From Lamellibrachia luymesi (lineage: Eukaryota > Annelida > Polychaeta > Sabellida > Siboglinidae), in NCBI GenBank assembly GCA_009193005.1, contig SDWI01000844.1, positions 2,163-66,162 of the forward strand: a DNA stretch of 64,000 nt, read 5' to 3'. The translations under genes and the position numbers were made by a program. The notes beneath the pieces are model-generated. The model saw only the letters and a program-made list of their open reading frames with translations. It was not told the origin of the DNA and made no database searches. Of the stretch, positions 23,601 to 34,700 are shown piece after piece. Within the stretch, counting starts at the first letter, position 1; the number at the start of each line of letters is the position of its first letter.

Positions 23601-26600
23601 ACAACCACACATACACAAGACAAGTGTGATATCAAGCTATGAACAAAGAACACATACAAACACAACATAACTGGTAATATCAACATTGCTGCATATGGGC
23701 ATTCATTATTTGTAGAGCTGACTTTCAAAACCATACATATTCATTTTTACGCGAATTAAGGGAAAATGTCTGGAGTATTACAAAACAATTTTTTCTAATG
23801 TGACTACCACAGTGAACTACAACACTCAAGATGAATTTTACTTCCATTTAATTTTCACTTGGCTGGTATTTAACTATTTAAGGGTTAATAAAATGCATGT
23901 GTGAATCATGTATGATGCCATCTTAAACAGCATGTAGTCAGTCACATGACACAAGTCGATGTCCTTAATCGTTAATTTTGGAAATGTTTGGTTTTGAATG
24001 AAACACTCTGATGGATTTTATTTGTTCTGAATGATAAGCATATGTTTGCGTTGTTGGCTAATTTTGGAAATGTTTGGTTTTGAATGAAACACTCTGATGG
24101 ATTTGATTTGTTCTGAATGACAAGCATATGTTTGCTTTATTGTTAGTGTTGTAATACATCTGGGTGTGATTGCACAAGTTAACTTACGGTATGCCACATG
24201 ATACATGCAATATTATGTGAAAGGGGTTTACTCAAAAATTTTAAAAACTGGATATGTCTGGTTTCGAAAGTCAACTCTTCATTTAGTGTTAGTGAGTGGT
24301 GTAAATTATAACAATGTAGGTTACAATTAGTTGTGGACTAGACACTAGCTGATTGTGTCGGAACAAGACCAACTGTAACAGGTACAGTTCCTATACAAGC
24401 ATCCCATCCTTTGAACCAACCAGCTGACCTTACATTCCACCCCGTGATTTACGTATGTGACTTATACTTCGAACAGACATATTTATGATGCAGGTGTTTT
24501 ATTATGCTAGTGGCTTTATAGGTAAACACAGCTCTGTTGATGATCACAACAGGTTACACCTCTATCTGTTCTCTTTATGAGGTCTTTCACATCCCGTACA
24601 TATACATCAGGTAGAAGGAACCTACAACTTTCAATATTTCATACAAATGACACTTGTTAACAGTAGACTCGGCTTGAAACTTCAACGTGTGCAAAATTGT
24701 TTGGCATGGGTAGTTACCCGATCTCCTTGTTTCTCTCACTCAGTATCACATCTAAAATCATTGGCTCCCTGTCCGATGTCACATGATTTTTTAAGATCGG
24801 CAAAATGACCTATCAAGCACTGTCATCTGTAGAAAGTTTCACCATGAGTGCTCTATTCATATAGAGTGTTACTGCTGAGTGAACGCTGGTGCGGGGACTG
24901 CGAGATGTAGGTCAGATGCCACCGTTCTCTTAATGATATACTTTATATGCATTATAAAAATAAATATAATAACATATTATTCCTGCCAGCATCATTTGCC
25001 ACTGAAACACCATTTATTTATGTGGTTTTCTTACATTGTGTCACTTTCTTTGTACAAGTCCCAGCATGCAAACAATAGTAGTCACTGCCACTATGTAAAT
25101 GTGTTCTTTCATCTATGTTAATGTTAGGTTATTATTGATGGCTGATGTCTTGTGGCTTAACACAAGCATTAGACCAATAGGACTAATTGTACACAGTTAA
25201 AATAATCTCAACAACAAGACAAATAAATTATCTGAGATGAAAAGGCATCACTGTTAGCAGTCAGACAGTTTATGCCTTAAAAAATAGTAATTGATAAAAA
25301 GTATTCAGGACAATCAAGCATTCATTGTTGTGTGTTGGATAGCAGTGAAATCTTGTTCATGTTGTGCATGACATTATATTTATAAAATTATTAGTAATTA
25401 GTTTTGGCATTTCTTTTAGAGCGACTTATTAGTTTAGCTTTGGTGAGTTCACATATTTTGCTATGTAGTTTGTGTGTGCATAGTTGTAACATGGTTACAT
25501 TGTAACATTTACATGTACTTTGAGAATGAACAGTTGAGAGAATGGGGGCATTTTAATTATTTAAAACACCCAACTGACTCACCATCATTTAACCAATAAA
25601 AATTATTGCACATACCATATAAAGCAGTGAGAAGTGATCAGTGTGACAGCCTGGAATGTAACGTGTCATGCTACTACACAAGGTTTCTTACTTTCCATTG
25701 TTCTCTAATGGGCATTTACAATGGTTGAGGGGGAGGGATTCAAGGTCACTCACAAACATATCCTAACACTGTGCACAAGGATACTTATGAAGAATGCAGT
25801 CTTTGCTTGTTCTGTCAGTGATGTCACATCCACATTGCCTAAGTGTTGTACTAGTTGTCTGTATTCCTCAAAGAGACTGCTTCTTTTCCACAAGGCATAG
25901 TTCACACTTTTGCCATCAGCCGACATGAATTCGCTTTTCATCCTACAACAAAACAATTATATCAGTGATCACAACATTTGGCACACCACACTAAGTGTTG
26001 TTATTTGCTAAAAGCTCTCACAGATAATCACTGACTAATGTTCTGACTTAGATTATTATGAAAAATGAAATGGGTTATGTGTAATATTTTTTTTTATGTT
26101 AATGTGTATGATAACCAAATATGTTAACCTGTTTAAAACATGAAGGTGCAGTTATACAATTATGAATATCTGACTGATAAAAAATGCCATATCATTTTAA
26201 TGTACAAAATAAACAAAAGGCACCATGCTTTCTTAAGCAATTCTATTTTGCCAAATGTTATGTCAATTGGTAGTCCATTGTCACTTTGACAGCAAAGCGC
26301 AGCAATGCAGCAATGAAGCGAGGGACCAGTGCCATTAACATGTGTGAATCCATAAGTAGTGTTAGATGATAAGAATACCCTTGGGATTCCCTGCATGCTC
26401 TGCGCTATCAGGGCATGCATGAAAATAATACATAACAAGTATCAACACATACATGGAAATAAGACTGGTCTTATTAATTATTTATTTCGATATTGAAAAG
26501 GTCAATATGCATGAGATTTACAGATTCGTGAAATGAAAGCCAAATGCCTGAGTCTCACTGCAAATGTGTGAGACTTAGTAGCTCTGTTTTATTGCTACCA

Positions 26601-27533
26601 CCTTTGTGACACATTTGTGACACCTTTGCCTTCAACAGATGCTTCCACCCAACCTGAAAAGATTGTGATGCCAGGCACAGCCTTAACGGTTTAAGACAAA
26701 TGTCGCAACTAGACCTTTTTTAATTGCTGCACCGACTCTGTGGAACTCACTCCCTGTTAGTGTTAAGTCTGTAGGAAATATAACAACATCTCGTTGTAAA
26801 CTAAAAACCCACCTGTTTAAACTTGCTTATTTCCTCCATAGCTTCCCAGCATACCAATCCAATTGTTTACAACTGAAACTGTTTATCGATTATGAACTGC
26901 TTAACCCCTTTTGTTTTGGTCCGCTGCTGAGTTTGGGTCTCCCGAGGATTTTAGTGCAATAGAAGTGTTTTATGTGTTATATATTATATAGTGATGAATG
27001 GTCTGGTTGTTAACTACTACTTACTAACTTACTAACTTACTAAAAGGTTGTTGTCATCTTCTCTAAAGTAAATAACTCTTGATAAACTAGAAGCAATGCC
27101 AATGGCCAATAAAATCACGTCTAGTCCTATTCCCTGGGCCTAGAGTAGAGACACAGCTAAATCTGCCTGGCTGTTCATGTCAGTGTTCACATAACTGAAT
27201 CGCTGTCAATCAAAACAGAATGATCATTACTATTACTAATCCATAGCGTTACTACCATGCCTAAGCCTATCCCTAGTATGTAGATCCTGGCCATGTTCAA
27301 CGGCCTTATCTTACTTAGTACAGAGCTCTAGCCTCTACTATTTTAGTGTCTCTAGCTCTACGCCTACGCCGGCCACGGCTCTCACGCAGGCCCACGCCTA
27401 CACGGCTACGTGCACGAAAACATTACCTGGTTAGAATATGTTGTACATCGATAGAAACTTCTTCTGCTGTTTTAACATGTTCAATTATATCAGGAGACTG
27501 ATTTAATATCAACATAGATTGGTGTCCTGCCAT
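17123..27533 (-). CDS. DUF547-domain protein, six coding exons, 294 residues (gene overview)
   Basis: Joining six minus-strand exons gives one 885-nt frame from ATG (27533) to TGA (17125-17123). The product is DUF547 over most of its length. Landmarks: FFINIYNGLVIHG (residues 87-98 region, His97), AYSVGGQVLSLPDIMHGILR (120-139), TDPRLAF and FDPRVHFAFVFAAKSCP (155-182, Cys181), VYTASGLDEQL (187-197), KLFQWYWSDFG (221-231), and a closing EYNWDLN (285-291) corresponding to the family's terminal YDWS/YDFS block. Residues 1-70 form a helical-looking N-terminus with no signal peptide or membrane segment, suggesting a soluble intracellular protein. The biochemical function of DUF547 is not known to me; the conserved Cys and His could be functional, but that is inference. 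All junctions are in phase and canonical except intron 2. It stands head to head with TBC1D7. Confidence 0.85.
17950..18126. mobile_element. hAT-type MITE in DUF547 intron 5
   Basis: 177 bp bounded by CAGGGGTTCTTAACC and, inverted on the right, CAGTGCTTCTTAACC (13 of 15 match). The flanking 8-mers are CACTATAT and TACTATCT (6 of 8). The ends with nearby gggtccgtga/gggtccgtgac blocks resemble Charlie-group hAT MITEs. Confidence 0.75.
19276..19454 (-). CDS. DUF547 gene, coding exon 5
   Basis: Acceptor atgttgcag|TCA, donor TCAG|gtaaat. It encodes SCPAFDVYTASGLDEQL, then LEDELSIYQVQRQVKVSKLF and QWYWSDFGCNDVEAV. Phase 0 in, phase 2 out. Confidence 0.88.
20330..20448 (-). CDS. DUF547 gene, coding exon 4
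   Basis: Acceptor ttcttgcag|CA, donor AAG|gtgaat. It encodes NRPHPSSKTLPFEKTDPR through FDPRVHFAFVFAAK, the central DUF547 block. Enters in phase 1 and leaves in phase 0. Confidence 0.88.
20731..22190 (-). pseudogene. LINE ORF2 copy with deleted RT core, in DUF547 intron 3
   Basis: On the minus strand, from about 22190: NDTIKSLKDAAEAIPTKANN, ARESFLFWRSAGSPRHGPLY, FWKDMNNSRLPNPSNVGGAS, DNNNYRSIALATIASKLFES and FGFKKHHSTEMLTFLL. At about 21270 the frame jumps to MACPRDKKNIHPVVINN, CKYLGHIINNNLTGDDDIAR and ARKFYLC. The stretch that should carry the A-motif Asp and the Y/FADD catalytic motif is missing, so an internal deletion removed the palm. Several frameshifts and stops are present. The copy lies in the same orientation as the host gene. 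Confidence 0.8.
22450..22850 (-). mobile_element. tRNA-derived SINE with conserved central domain
   Basis: Read on the minus strand, a tRNA-like head occupies about 22825-22750: gttaagtgtgtcgcactag for the A-box side, then agggttccagtccacc, B-box-like at 9 of 11. Downstream lies a central block (gacactaaaagacgttggtt, then ccttctatctggtg, gtaaaagatccc) of the kind kept in ancient animal SINE families. The block recurs at 24575-24660. I am not certain which named SINE domain this is. Confidence 0.55.
22946..23100 (+). repeat. Diverged direct duplication of atacatacaactatgtatat
   Basis: The block acatacatacaactatgtat and the following atcaac-tg occur twice (about 23021 and 23067). Confidence 0.5.
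23413..23565 (-). CDS. DUF547 gene, coding exon 3
   Basis: It encodes IYNGLVIHGLCELETLP through DIMHGILR, with donor AGAG|gtgagt (phase 1). For the reading frame and the family motif (FFINIYN) to join exon 2, the exon must start with ATATCTAC. The two preceding intron bases are then CG, not AG. A U12-like branch site (CCTTAA) lies about 9 nt upstream. Confidence 0.8.
23974..24145 (+). repeat. 86-bp tandem duplication
   Basis: Two near-identical copies from 23974 and 24060 (aattttggaaatgtttgg through aagcatatgtttgc), with a few substitutions only. Confidence 0.85.
24560..24665 (-). mobile_element. Second SINE central-domain copy
   Basis: Minus strand gttgtaggttccttctacct, then gatgtatatgtacgggat and gtgaaagacctcat, aligns block by block with the domain at 22640-22700 (gttggttccttctatctg, gggaagtaaaagatcccat). 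No tRNA-like head is recognisable here. Confidence 0.5.
25785..25942 (-). CDS. DUF547 gene, coding exon 2
   Basis: Acceptor tttgttgtag|G and donor ATAA|GTATCCTTG. It encodes MKSEFMSADGKSVNYALWKR through LTEQAKTAFFI. The donor matches the U12-type consensus (RTATCCTTT) at eight of nine positions, and the exon ends in phase 1. Confidence 0.85.
26640..27035 (+). pseudogene. LINE 3' end in DUF547 intron 1
   Basis: The plus strand contains IAAPTLWNSLPVSVKSV, then CKLKTHLFKLAYFLHS, the conserved C-terminus of Jockey/L2-like LINEs. It ends in a tail of repeated acttact units (27022-27041). It is antisense to the host gene and 5' truncated, with upstream stops. Confidence 0.7.
27427..27533 (-). CDS. 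DUF547 gene, coding exon 1
   Basis: ATG at 27533-27531 starts MAGHQSMLILNQSPDIIEHV and the exon ends in LT plus AG, donor AG|gtaatg (phase 2). The ATG is the first in-frame Met. The frame continues upstream as CTACATTCAGCA, so an earlier start cannot be formally excluded. Confidence 0.75.
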
Positions 27534-28584
27534 TGCTGAATGTAGATCTCAAGTTTAGCTACTTTCCAGATGAACTGACATGATCGATATTTACTTTTCC
27601 ACAGAAGAATTAGCAACGCGACTGTTATGTAAAGACCGCTATAATACTTTACAAACATAGTCACCGGCATAGTTTTCATGCCAGATTTTGCCTCATTTTG
27701 TGATCTCGCTGGATCTCACATTATATATGTCATTAGTCCGATATAAAATCATATATCGGTCACTTGGAGTATAAACGTCTGACAAAGTTAACGTTTTCGG
27801 AGAAAAATTATGCATAAAGAGTTTTTGAGACATATTTTCGTATGTCTTGTCGACATTAATCGCCAATGTGGCACTTCTGGTATCACACAGGTGCATTTTG
27901 TAAATACGCCATATTTCACTTTATCGGACGAAAATGTATACAACTGTTCGTAATAATCACTACAGGAAAGTAATTGAACGTCATCGTGATTTTGTATACA
28001 TTTAATGCATTGCATATTACTGTACACTGAGGCCTTTTCGAAAACGCTCCTTTTAAAGGCAAATTCCGGCGTTAGCCTCGCTTTGGAAACGTATCTTTCC
28101 ATCTGATCTGAAGATCCCACTGCAGTTGTTGTATGTGGGTGCATCACAGAAACCGATCACGGCTATTAACGTACGTGATGTTTGGGGTGTGCGCTGTTGT
28201 TCGATATTGGTGAGTAGTTCACTCAAACCAACTTTTCTAACAATTTGTTTGTACTTGATAGATGGAACAACTGGTAGTTGTTTCGAATATTGATCCCATG
28301 CGAAAAGCGTCTTCAAATGTTTGTGAAAACAGCATATTATATTACGAAAGGCAAAAACCACACCAACCAGTATAATGATGTCTACCAGCAGTTACTGTCA
28401 TACATTCATTTGAAATGTAGGCACTGTGCGATGACAACATTAAGTATTGATGCACTATACTGGAATAATAGTAGTACTTCCTGCATGGTCATCATGACAT
28501 TATATGCCCATTTGCAATTTTTAGACAGCTACGTGTCTATTGTCTAAACGTCGCGTCTTGATACCGATATGTTCGAAGCCAGAA
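27534..28584. promoter_or_regulatory. Head-to-head intergenic region, DUF547 gene and TBC1D7
   Basis: The two start codons (27533 minus, 28585 plus) diverge across 1051 bp, so this interval must contain both 5' UTRs and promoters, and a shared bidirectional promoter is plausible. Much of it (27935-28380) is a copy of a dispersed repeat. I see no clear TATA box or CpG island by eye; the GC content is ordinary. Confidence 0.45.
27935..28380 (-). repeat. Dispersed repeat, copy A (copy B at 31860-32112, opposite strand)
   Basis: Read on the minus strand it aligns with 31860-32112: tggtttttgcctttcgtaat, gctgttttcacaaacatttg, aagcgaggctaacgccggaa and ttcaattactttcctgta match ttgtttttgccttatgtaat, gccgttttcaaagaaatctg, aagtgaggctagcaccggga and ttcagttactttcatgta. 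Copy A has about 120 extra bases in the middle. Open frames of 100-120 codons across it are not host proteins. Confidence 0.65.
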
Positions 28585-28771
28585 ATGACTGAGCAGCGGA
28601 ATTTTCGGTCTGCGTATCTCGAAAAAGTCGGAATAAAAGGAGTTGAAGAAAAGAAATCTTTGGAAATCCTTTTAAAAGAACAACCACTAGATATCATTAA
28701 ATTAAACCAATTTTGTATTCGATTTCCTGTACCTGCTTCTTATCGTCCGTACCTATGGAAAGTTCTGTTAG
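28585..28771 (+). CDS. TBC1D7: TBC1D7 coding exon 1
   Basis: ATG 28585 gives MTEQRNFRSAYLEKVG, aligned with the vertebrate start. The frame stays open upstream to 28540 without homology, so 28585 is preferred. Donor TTAG|gtacaa, phase 1. Confidence 0.9.
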
Positions 28772-31700
28772 GTACAATTGACCTTATTATCGCTCAATGT
28801 TTGACAGTAAATAAATTGCAGAAAAAAATCTGTGTAATTAACAAGATTCAATGTAAAGAGCTACAGAGAAAGTTGTTGCACACAATGTTGCTCAAAGTAC
28901 AGTACTGCCTTTATCGTCCAGGCAAATAGGAAATTAAAAGAAAGCTATGATTGATTGGATTTTATTTTCTGTTAAGTTTTGATTTTATCAATATTACAAT
29001 AATGTGATGAACAATAAGCATTCGTAAGATTGCTATGTTGAATATGGTCATATTGTTGCATTTGCTTATTAATAGGATAATTTCAGACCAAATCTCGTCT
29101 CGACAACAAACACTGTGTACATCATTTGTATGTTTGCGACTGTTGTAGTATTGAGGAAAGTCATCTGAACAATTTAAATTACACATTAAGATAACGGTTG
29201 TTTAAATCTTCAACTCAAGACATTCGTGCGATTAGCAGTCAGTTTCAAAATGATCAATGTAACACAAACATTTCCATTAGCAATTACCTATTGACCATTG
29301 AAGACACCAATGCATCATATGGTTGAGTAATTACTCTATTATTGTGGGCTATTGTTTTACCATCATAACTATGTAATTTGTTTTTATCCAATGCTTCCAT
29401 TCAAGGTATTTTTTACATTTCCAATTTTGCTTTTTTCCAGATGTGTTGCCAGTGTACCAGGCTAGTCACCAATATGTCGCTGAACAGCAACAGCAGCAGT
29501 ATGATGATTTACAGGAAGCTTTGGAGGCAATGCACAAAATTGATGAAACTACACCACTGCCTGAAGTTCATCTAAAGATGTTCCTCGTAGAAAATGGCTT
29601 GCTACCATTCAACCAATCTGGCATGGTAAGCTAAATTTATTTAATTACTGTAAATTAAAATAAATTTGTTTTTATTTATGCGGTTCACATGTATATAAGG
29701 CTTCAGTTCCTTGAATTTAAACATTTACCCCCGGCACTCTTTTACACCACAGGTACAAGGCAACAAGGCGCAAACAGGTGTTATTATTGCGTCATCTGAA
29801 ATTTGCATATTTCCTAATTTTTTCTGGTGCTAAACAAGTCAGCCAGATGTCCCAAATGTTTTATTTGAGGAGTTGCAACAACTGTGTTCCTACCACAGTG
29901 GTTGATATAATTTCCTCTTTAGATCTACCCTTCTTTACTGCAACGACATAGTCTCTTTGCACACATATATTGAGTGTGCTGTAGAATGAAATCTACTTAA
30001 TTGATTATAGGAAGGAAACATGTACTTGGGGGGGCAGGCTCACTAAAAATTTTTTTGTGGAGGGCTTGAGTATACTTTGCCCCCCCAATATTTGCTACAA
30101 TCCAGGCATGGATTTGGTGGGGGCTCGAGATCCTCACCTTCACCGATGGCCATGGTTCGCAGCCATCAACTTTTCCACCACAATATTCAAAAGCTTTCAA
30201 TGCCTATGATGTACAAAGAAATAAACGTTGAAAGAAAGTACTGTAAAATTGATGACTTCATAAAGTTTAGATTTTCTGTTTGTTTTGTTTTTATTTAGAA
30301 AATATACGCATTTATTTAAAATGCTTTATGCAGTGTAATAATTGAAGCTATATTGTTTTCTTTTCACAGATGAATGATCCTAGAAATAAGATATTCCTTT
30401 CTGTGACGACAGCCATGAGTGAAGTGGCAGATGATCCAACTGACATCTATTGGCTGTCGACAAAATTCTACAAACTGCAGCTCAAGCACATTGACAGTCT
30501 GTCTGAAATGGTACATTTAGCCAAATGAAGTGCACTATAACTATCTAATTCTATTTCGAATTTCCTTGCATAAAACCACAAGGCAAGAATTTGCCTGAAA
30601 CAACTATCTGCCAGAAAATACCTCTTGTTAATAGGGTGAGAGATAAACTCATGGATTACATGAACTGCAGTATCCAGAGACTTGGGCACGTGGAACACTT
30701 GCCAAATGTCTTGAAAGACAAAGTTATTTGGCTTTTATGGGTTCAGCTTATCCGTGGCTGAGGTAAACACGAATGACACAGGGATTTTTTATTTTAATTT
30801 ACTGTCCACAACTCTGCTTTATATATATTCCTAAATATTAAAATAACATGTACATTGGTTTTATTTAAAGTGCAATAATGAATAATTAACTTAAATAAAT
30901 GGTAGTTATAAACAGGGTGGCTCCGATAGTGACTAAGCCTGGTCTTAGTAGCAGTCTCCCTGACCTATAATTTAATTTTTTTACATATTACCTACTTTAT
31001 ATTACATACGAATCTGCAAACAAATATTGTGGGTTTTTTGCTTAATTGAAACTGTCATGGTATTGCATGTATGTATCGATTCTATGTATGTATGTATGTA
31101 TGTATGTATGTATGCATGTATGTGACTGTAATTTATGTTACTGTTTTGCTATGGGTCAAAATAAAGCACAACAAACAATCAATGAGTCAATGCAAGAAAG
31201 GGGTGGGGCAGAAATGCACCCACCCCCCTGTAAGGGTATGCACTCCATGGCTATATTCTTTCACCCATTCCACAGTTATAACTTTGTATTATTAAAGTTA
31301 TAACTATAAATAATAAAGACTTAGTACAGCAGCATTAATATATTAGTTACTTAAGCAAGTTCTATATTATGTTTTAGGTGTTGCCTTTTTTATGATATGT
31401 ATGGGGTATTTTGGAACAGTGTAACTTGTTTACTTATGTAATTTTACATTTTCTAGACAAAAAGTGTCATGTTATATACATATATTTAGTTTCTGTGACC
31501 AATTTACTTTGCCCATATAGTAAACCATAATTACCAAAATGTGGTACTGGATATTTTCTGCGTGAGACTTCATGCAAAGCCGGCAACTACTCTGAATTAT
31601 TTTGCATATCAACAGTTTCCATGTCCTAGACATTATCTCTGATGTGAGTATGTTATGCAGGTTGTTAGAGTTGACTTCTACATGAAAAAAGAAGACACAG

Positions 31701-34700
31701 ATGGCTACCTGTGTGAACACTTGTTGAGACTGAAAGCCTACCAGCATCTTCACTTCACAGACTGGTTCAGCAGCTGCTTTGCCAGCATCCTTCCAAAGCA
31801 ATCTCTTCCACGGTTGGTTTCATATAATTAGGCAACATAAATGATAAATTTCTCTTCTATCAACATTTATGTACTGGTCGGTGTTGTTTTTGCCTTATGT
31901 AATATAATATGCCGTTTTCAAAGAAATCTGAAGAAACTTTTGCACATTGGATTGATATTCGTTTTTGTTAAAAAAGTGATTTACATACCAATATCAAATG
32001 ACGGAGACATTTTTCTCAAAGTGAGGCTAGCACCGGGAATTGCTTTAAAAAAGTGTGAATATTTACATGTCTGTATAAAAATCCGTTCAGTTACTTTCAT
32101 GTAATAATTATTGCAAATATCTGTGTACATAGCATTATGCATTAAAAGTGTATATATGCATTTATATCAAATCACCAAAATTTAGTTGTCTATGCTACTT
32201 TGAATTTTATGGTTTAGAGCAATAACGTTTACGTTCAACATTTTGTACGTAGCAGTTGCATACAAGAATCTTTAATGACTGACCATTTGAACTTTTTGAT
32301 GGAAAATACATTTTCATATTTATTTTCATTTTAATTCCCCTGTGGTAAAAAGTGTAATTTTGTACATGGTGTCACAAACAGTTGTCACAGTCACAAACTA
32401 AGATACTTACATTTTGAATTGCAAAAACAGTTAGGTATTCCAGTGTTAAGTACTGCATTCATCAGTAATCATAGTTGTATTTAAGTGAATGAATATCTGT
32501 TATATAGTTTATTTATAATAAATTATAATTCAATTTACAAATCTAACTTCATTCATGAACTAGTACTAGATAGTAATTAGTCTTTTTGCAGGAGTGCACT
32601 AAATGCAGAACACAAAGTAATGTATTAGTAAATAAGAAAATAAACTAAGACATATTAGCTACGTTAATTCACAAGTAGAAAGTTATAATGTTGATGTGAC
32701 AACACAGTTAATTTAATGGTGTAATTTCACAGAATACAGTCATAGCCGTCATTAATATAAATATGTTGTTCAACAATGTTTATTTACATCCTTGCCAATG
32801 TTTACTGATAATGAAATTATCGTTATTTATTCTTTCAGGATTTGGGATAAAATAATAGGTGGATCATGCAAGATATTGGTGTTTGTCGCTGTGGCGATGT
32901 TGTTGACTCTGAAGCGACCAATACTGAGCATGAAGACCATCTCTGATGTTGAACAATACCTCTCACAGGTAGGAAGGAATACAGTGCTCCACTTGCAGCT
33001 TTCATGTGAGCGTTCACTGCCTCACAGTTCTATGTGTGCGTGCTGCAACTCTTTAAATCCACCAGATTTATATTATTTCATGCATGCACACGTGAATGAA
33101 TGCATGGAGATTTCTACTAAAATTTGATAGAGGTGAGATGGAGAGTGAGAAAGAGGTGGAGAGGGGAGGGGGGAGGGGGAGGGAGAAAACCAGGGAGGGA
33201 GACATAAATACAAAGACAGACACACACCCATGGATGTGTGGCGATTTAGATGTTCAATGCTGTTATGTAATACAGTGCGGCAGATGTGTGCGCTCTTATG
33301 TAATATAATACAGCGAGCAGGAGAAAACATGCGTAGCACACGCTGTGACATAACGTAGTGCAGCGAAAAGCCGAACGTGCAGTAATGGTCATTCGACGTA
33401 GAGCAAGCGACAGAAGCAGAAGCTTGCTAGTCGATGTTCAGGAACATGAGCAGGGGTAGCTAACCCCTGCCCGAGCTGCCCTGGAGTCACTCTAGATGCC
33501 GTTGGAGCGAACATGCAGAGAAGCGTTACACACGTCAAAGGCGATCGACTAGCATGAGACTAGCGTAAGACAATCATGAAACGAGGAAAGCGGAACGTCA
33601 CAACAGTGGACGGCAGCGGTGCCGAGCGTCGACATCTCGCATTGAAGTGAACAAACAGTACATTGAACTGTATACATTGACGTTGCGAACTTGTGTCATG
33701 AACATGAAATTATATGTTACTCTTCCGTTATGTTTAATTAAACTGTATTCAGTTATGTTGAGTAATTGCGATATCATTTCAATTTAATATCATCCCCTAG
33801 CTCAGGGGTGGCCAACCAGTCAGAGACTAAGAGCCACATTTTTTACTGTGTTACCGCAAAGAGCCACATCATACATATGGGCACACATGAACATCACCCC
33901 ATCCCTTCCTCTCTCACACACACACACAGACCTCTGCTCAGCCACATATGGGCACACATGAACATCACCCCATCCCTTCCTCTCTCACACACACACACAG
34001 ACCTCTGCTCAGCCAGATTTATTGTAAATGTCACACACCAACATGATAATGACAGAAATTGACTCCTACAGTACTAAGACCACAGGCCAGTCATTTTCAA
34101 CAATGAACATTGTGTGCACTGTCTCACACACACAAACTCTCAGTTCAACCAAGTCCACAAACAAAAATATAATAATTTACAATTGCGTTTTTCTTTTACT
34201 ATGCATGTTGCTTAGTGGGACTTCTGGCATTCCTTGCCTTGAACAATCCTCTTCAAATCTGGCTTGTATTCCGTTGTTGCCACTCGAAGCAATTCTTTCA
34301 CATGGGTGTCAGTCAGAACAGATCGATGCTTTGATTTCACGTGTTTCAGGGTAGAAAACACAGACTCGCAGACGTATGTTGACCCAAACATTGACAGTAT
34401 CTTAAGCGCAGCCCGTTTGACATTGGGGTATTTTTCCATTGGCACACTTTTCCAGAACTCAATGGTCCCTTCCCTTAAAGCAGGTTTCAGTTGGTCCTCC
34501 TCACAAAGATCGATCATCTCCAACTCAGCCGCAGCCTCATCTGTGACTAGCGGGGCTTTCAAACAGTCCGTCTCCGCATTAAATGGGTCGACGAGGAACG
34601 TAATCTGTGGCCTTTTCAGTTGTAGATCACGGAACCGGGTCACAAAGCTTTCGTGCAGGTTTTCAACCAGTGTTGCATATCTGGCTGTTTGCTTATTAAG

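Larger units (their letters stand above)
23566..25784 (-). other. U12-type intron 2 of DUF547 gene, atypical 3' end
   Basis: The donor reads GTATCCTTGT after ATA A. A branch-like CCTTAA (minus strand, about 23575-23580) lies near the 3' end. There is no AG in the last roughly 40 nt in any position that keeps the frame, and the in-frame join leaves CG as the terminal dinucleotide (…ttactgacg). One extra A in the assembly (gacag) would restore a normal AG end. Confidence 0.6.

Noticed and set aside
27788..28361. Minus-strand open frames of 100-119 codons upstream of TBC1D7
   Set aside because: They lie in a dispersed repeat also present at 31860-32112; the similarity is that of the repeat, with differing frames.
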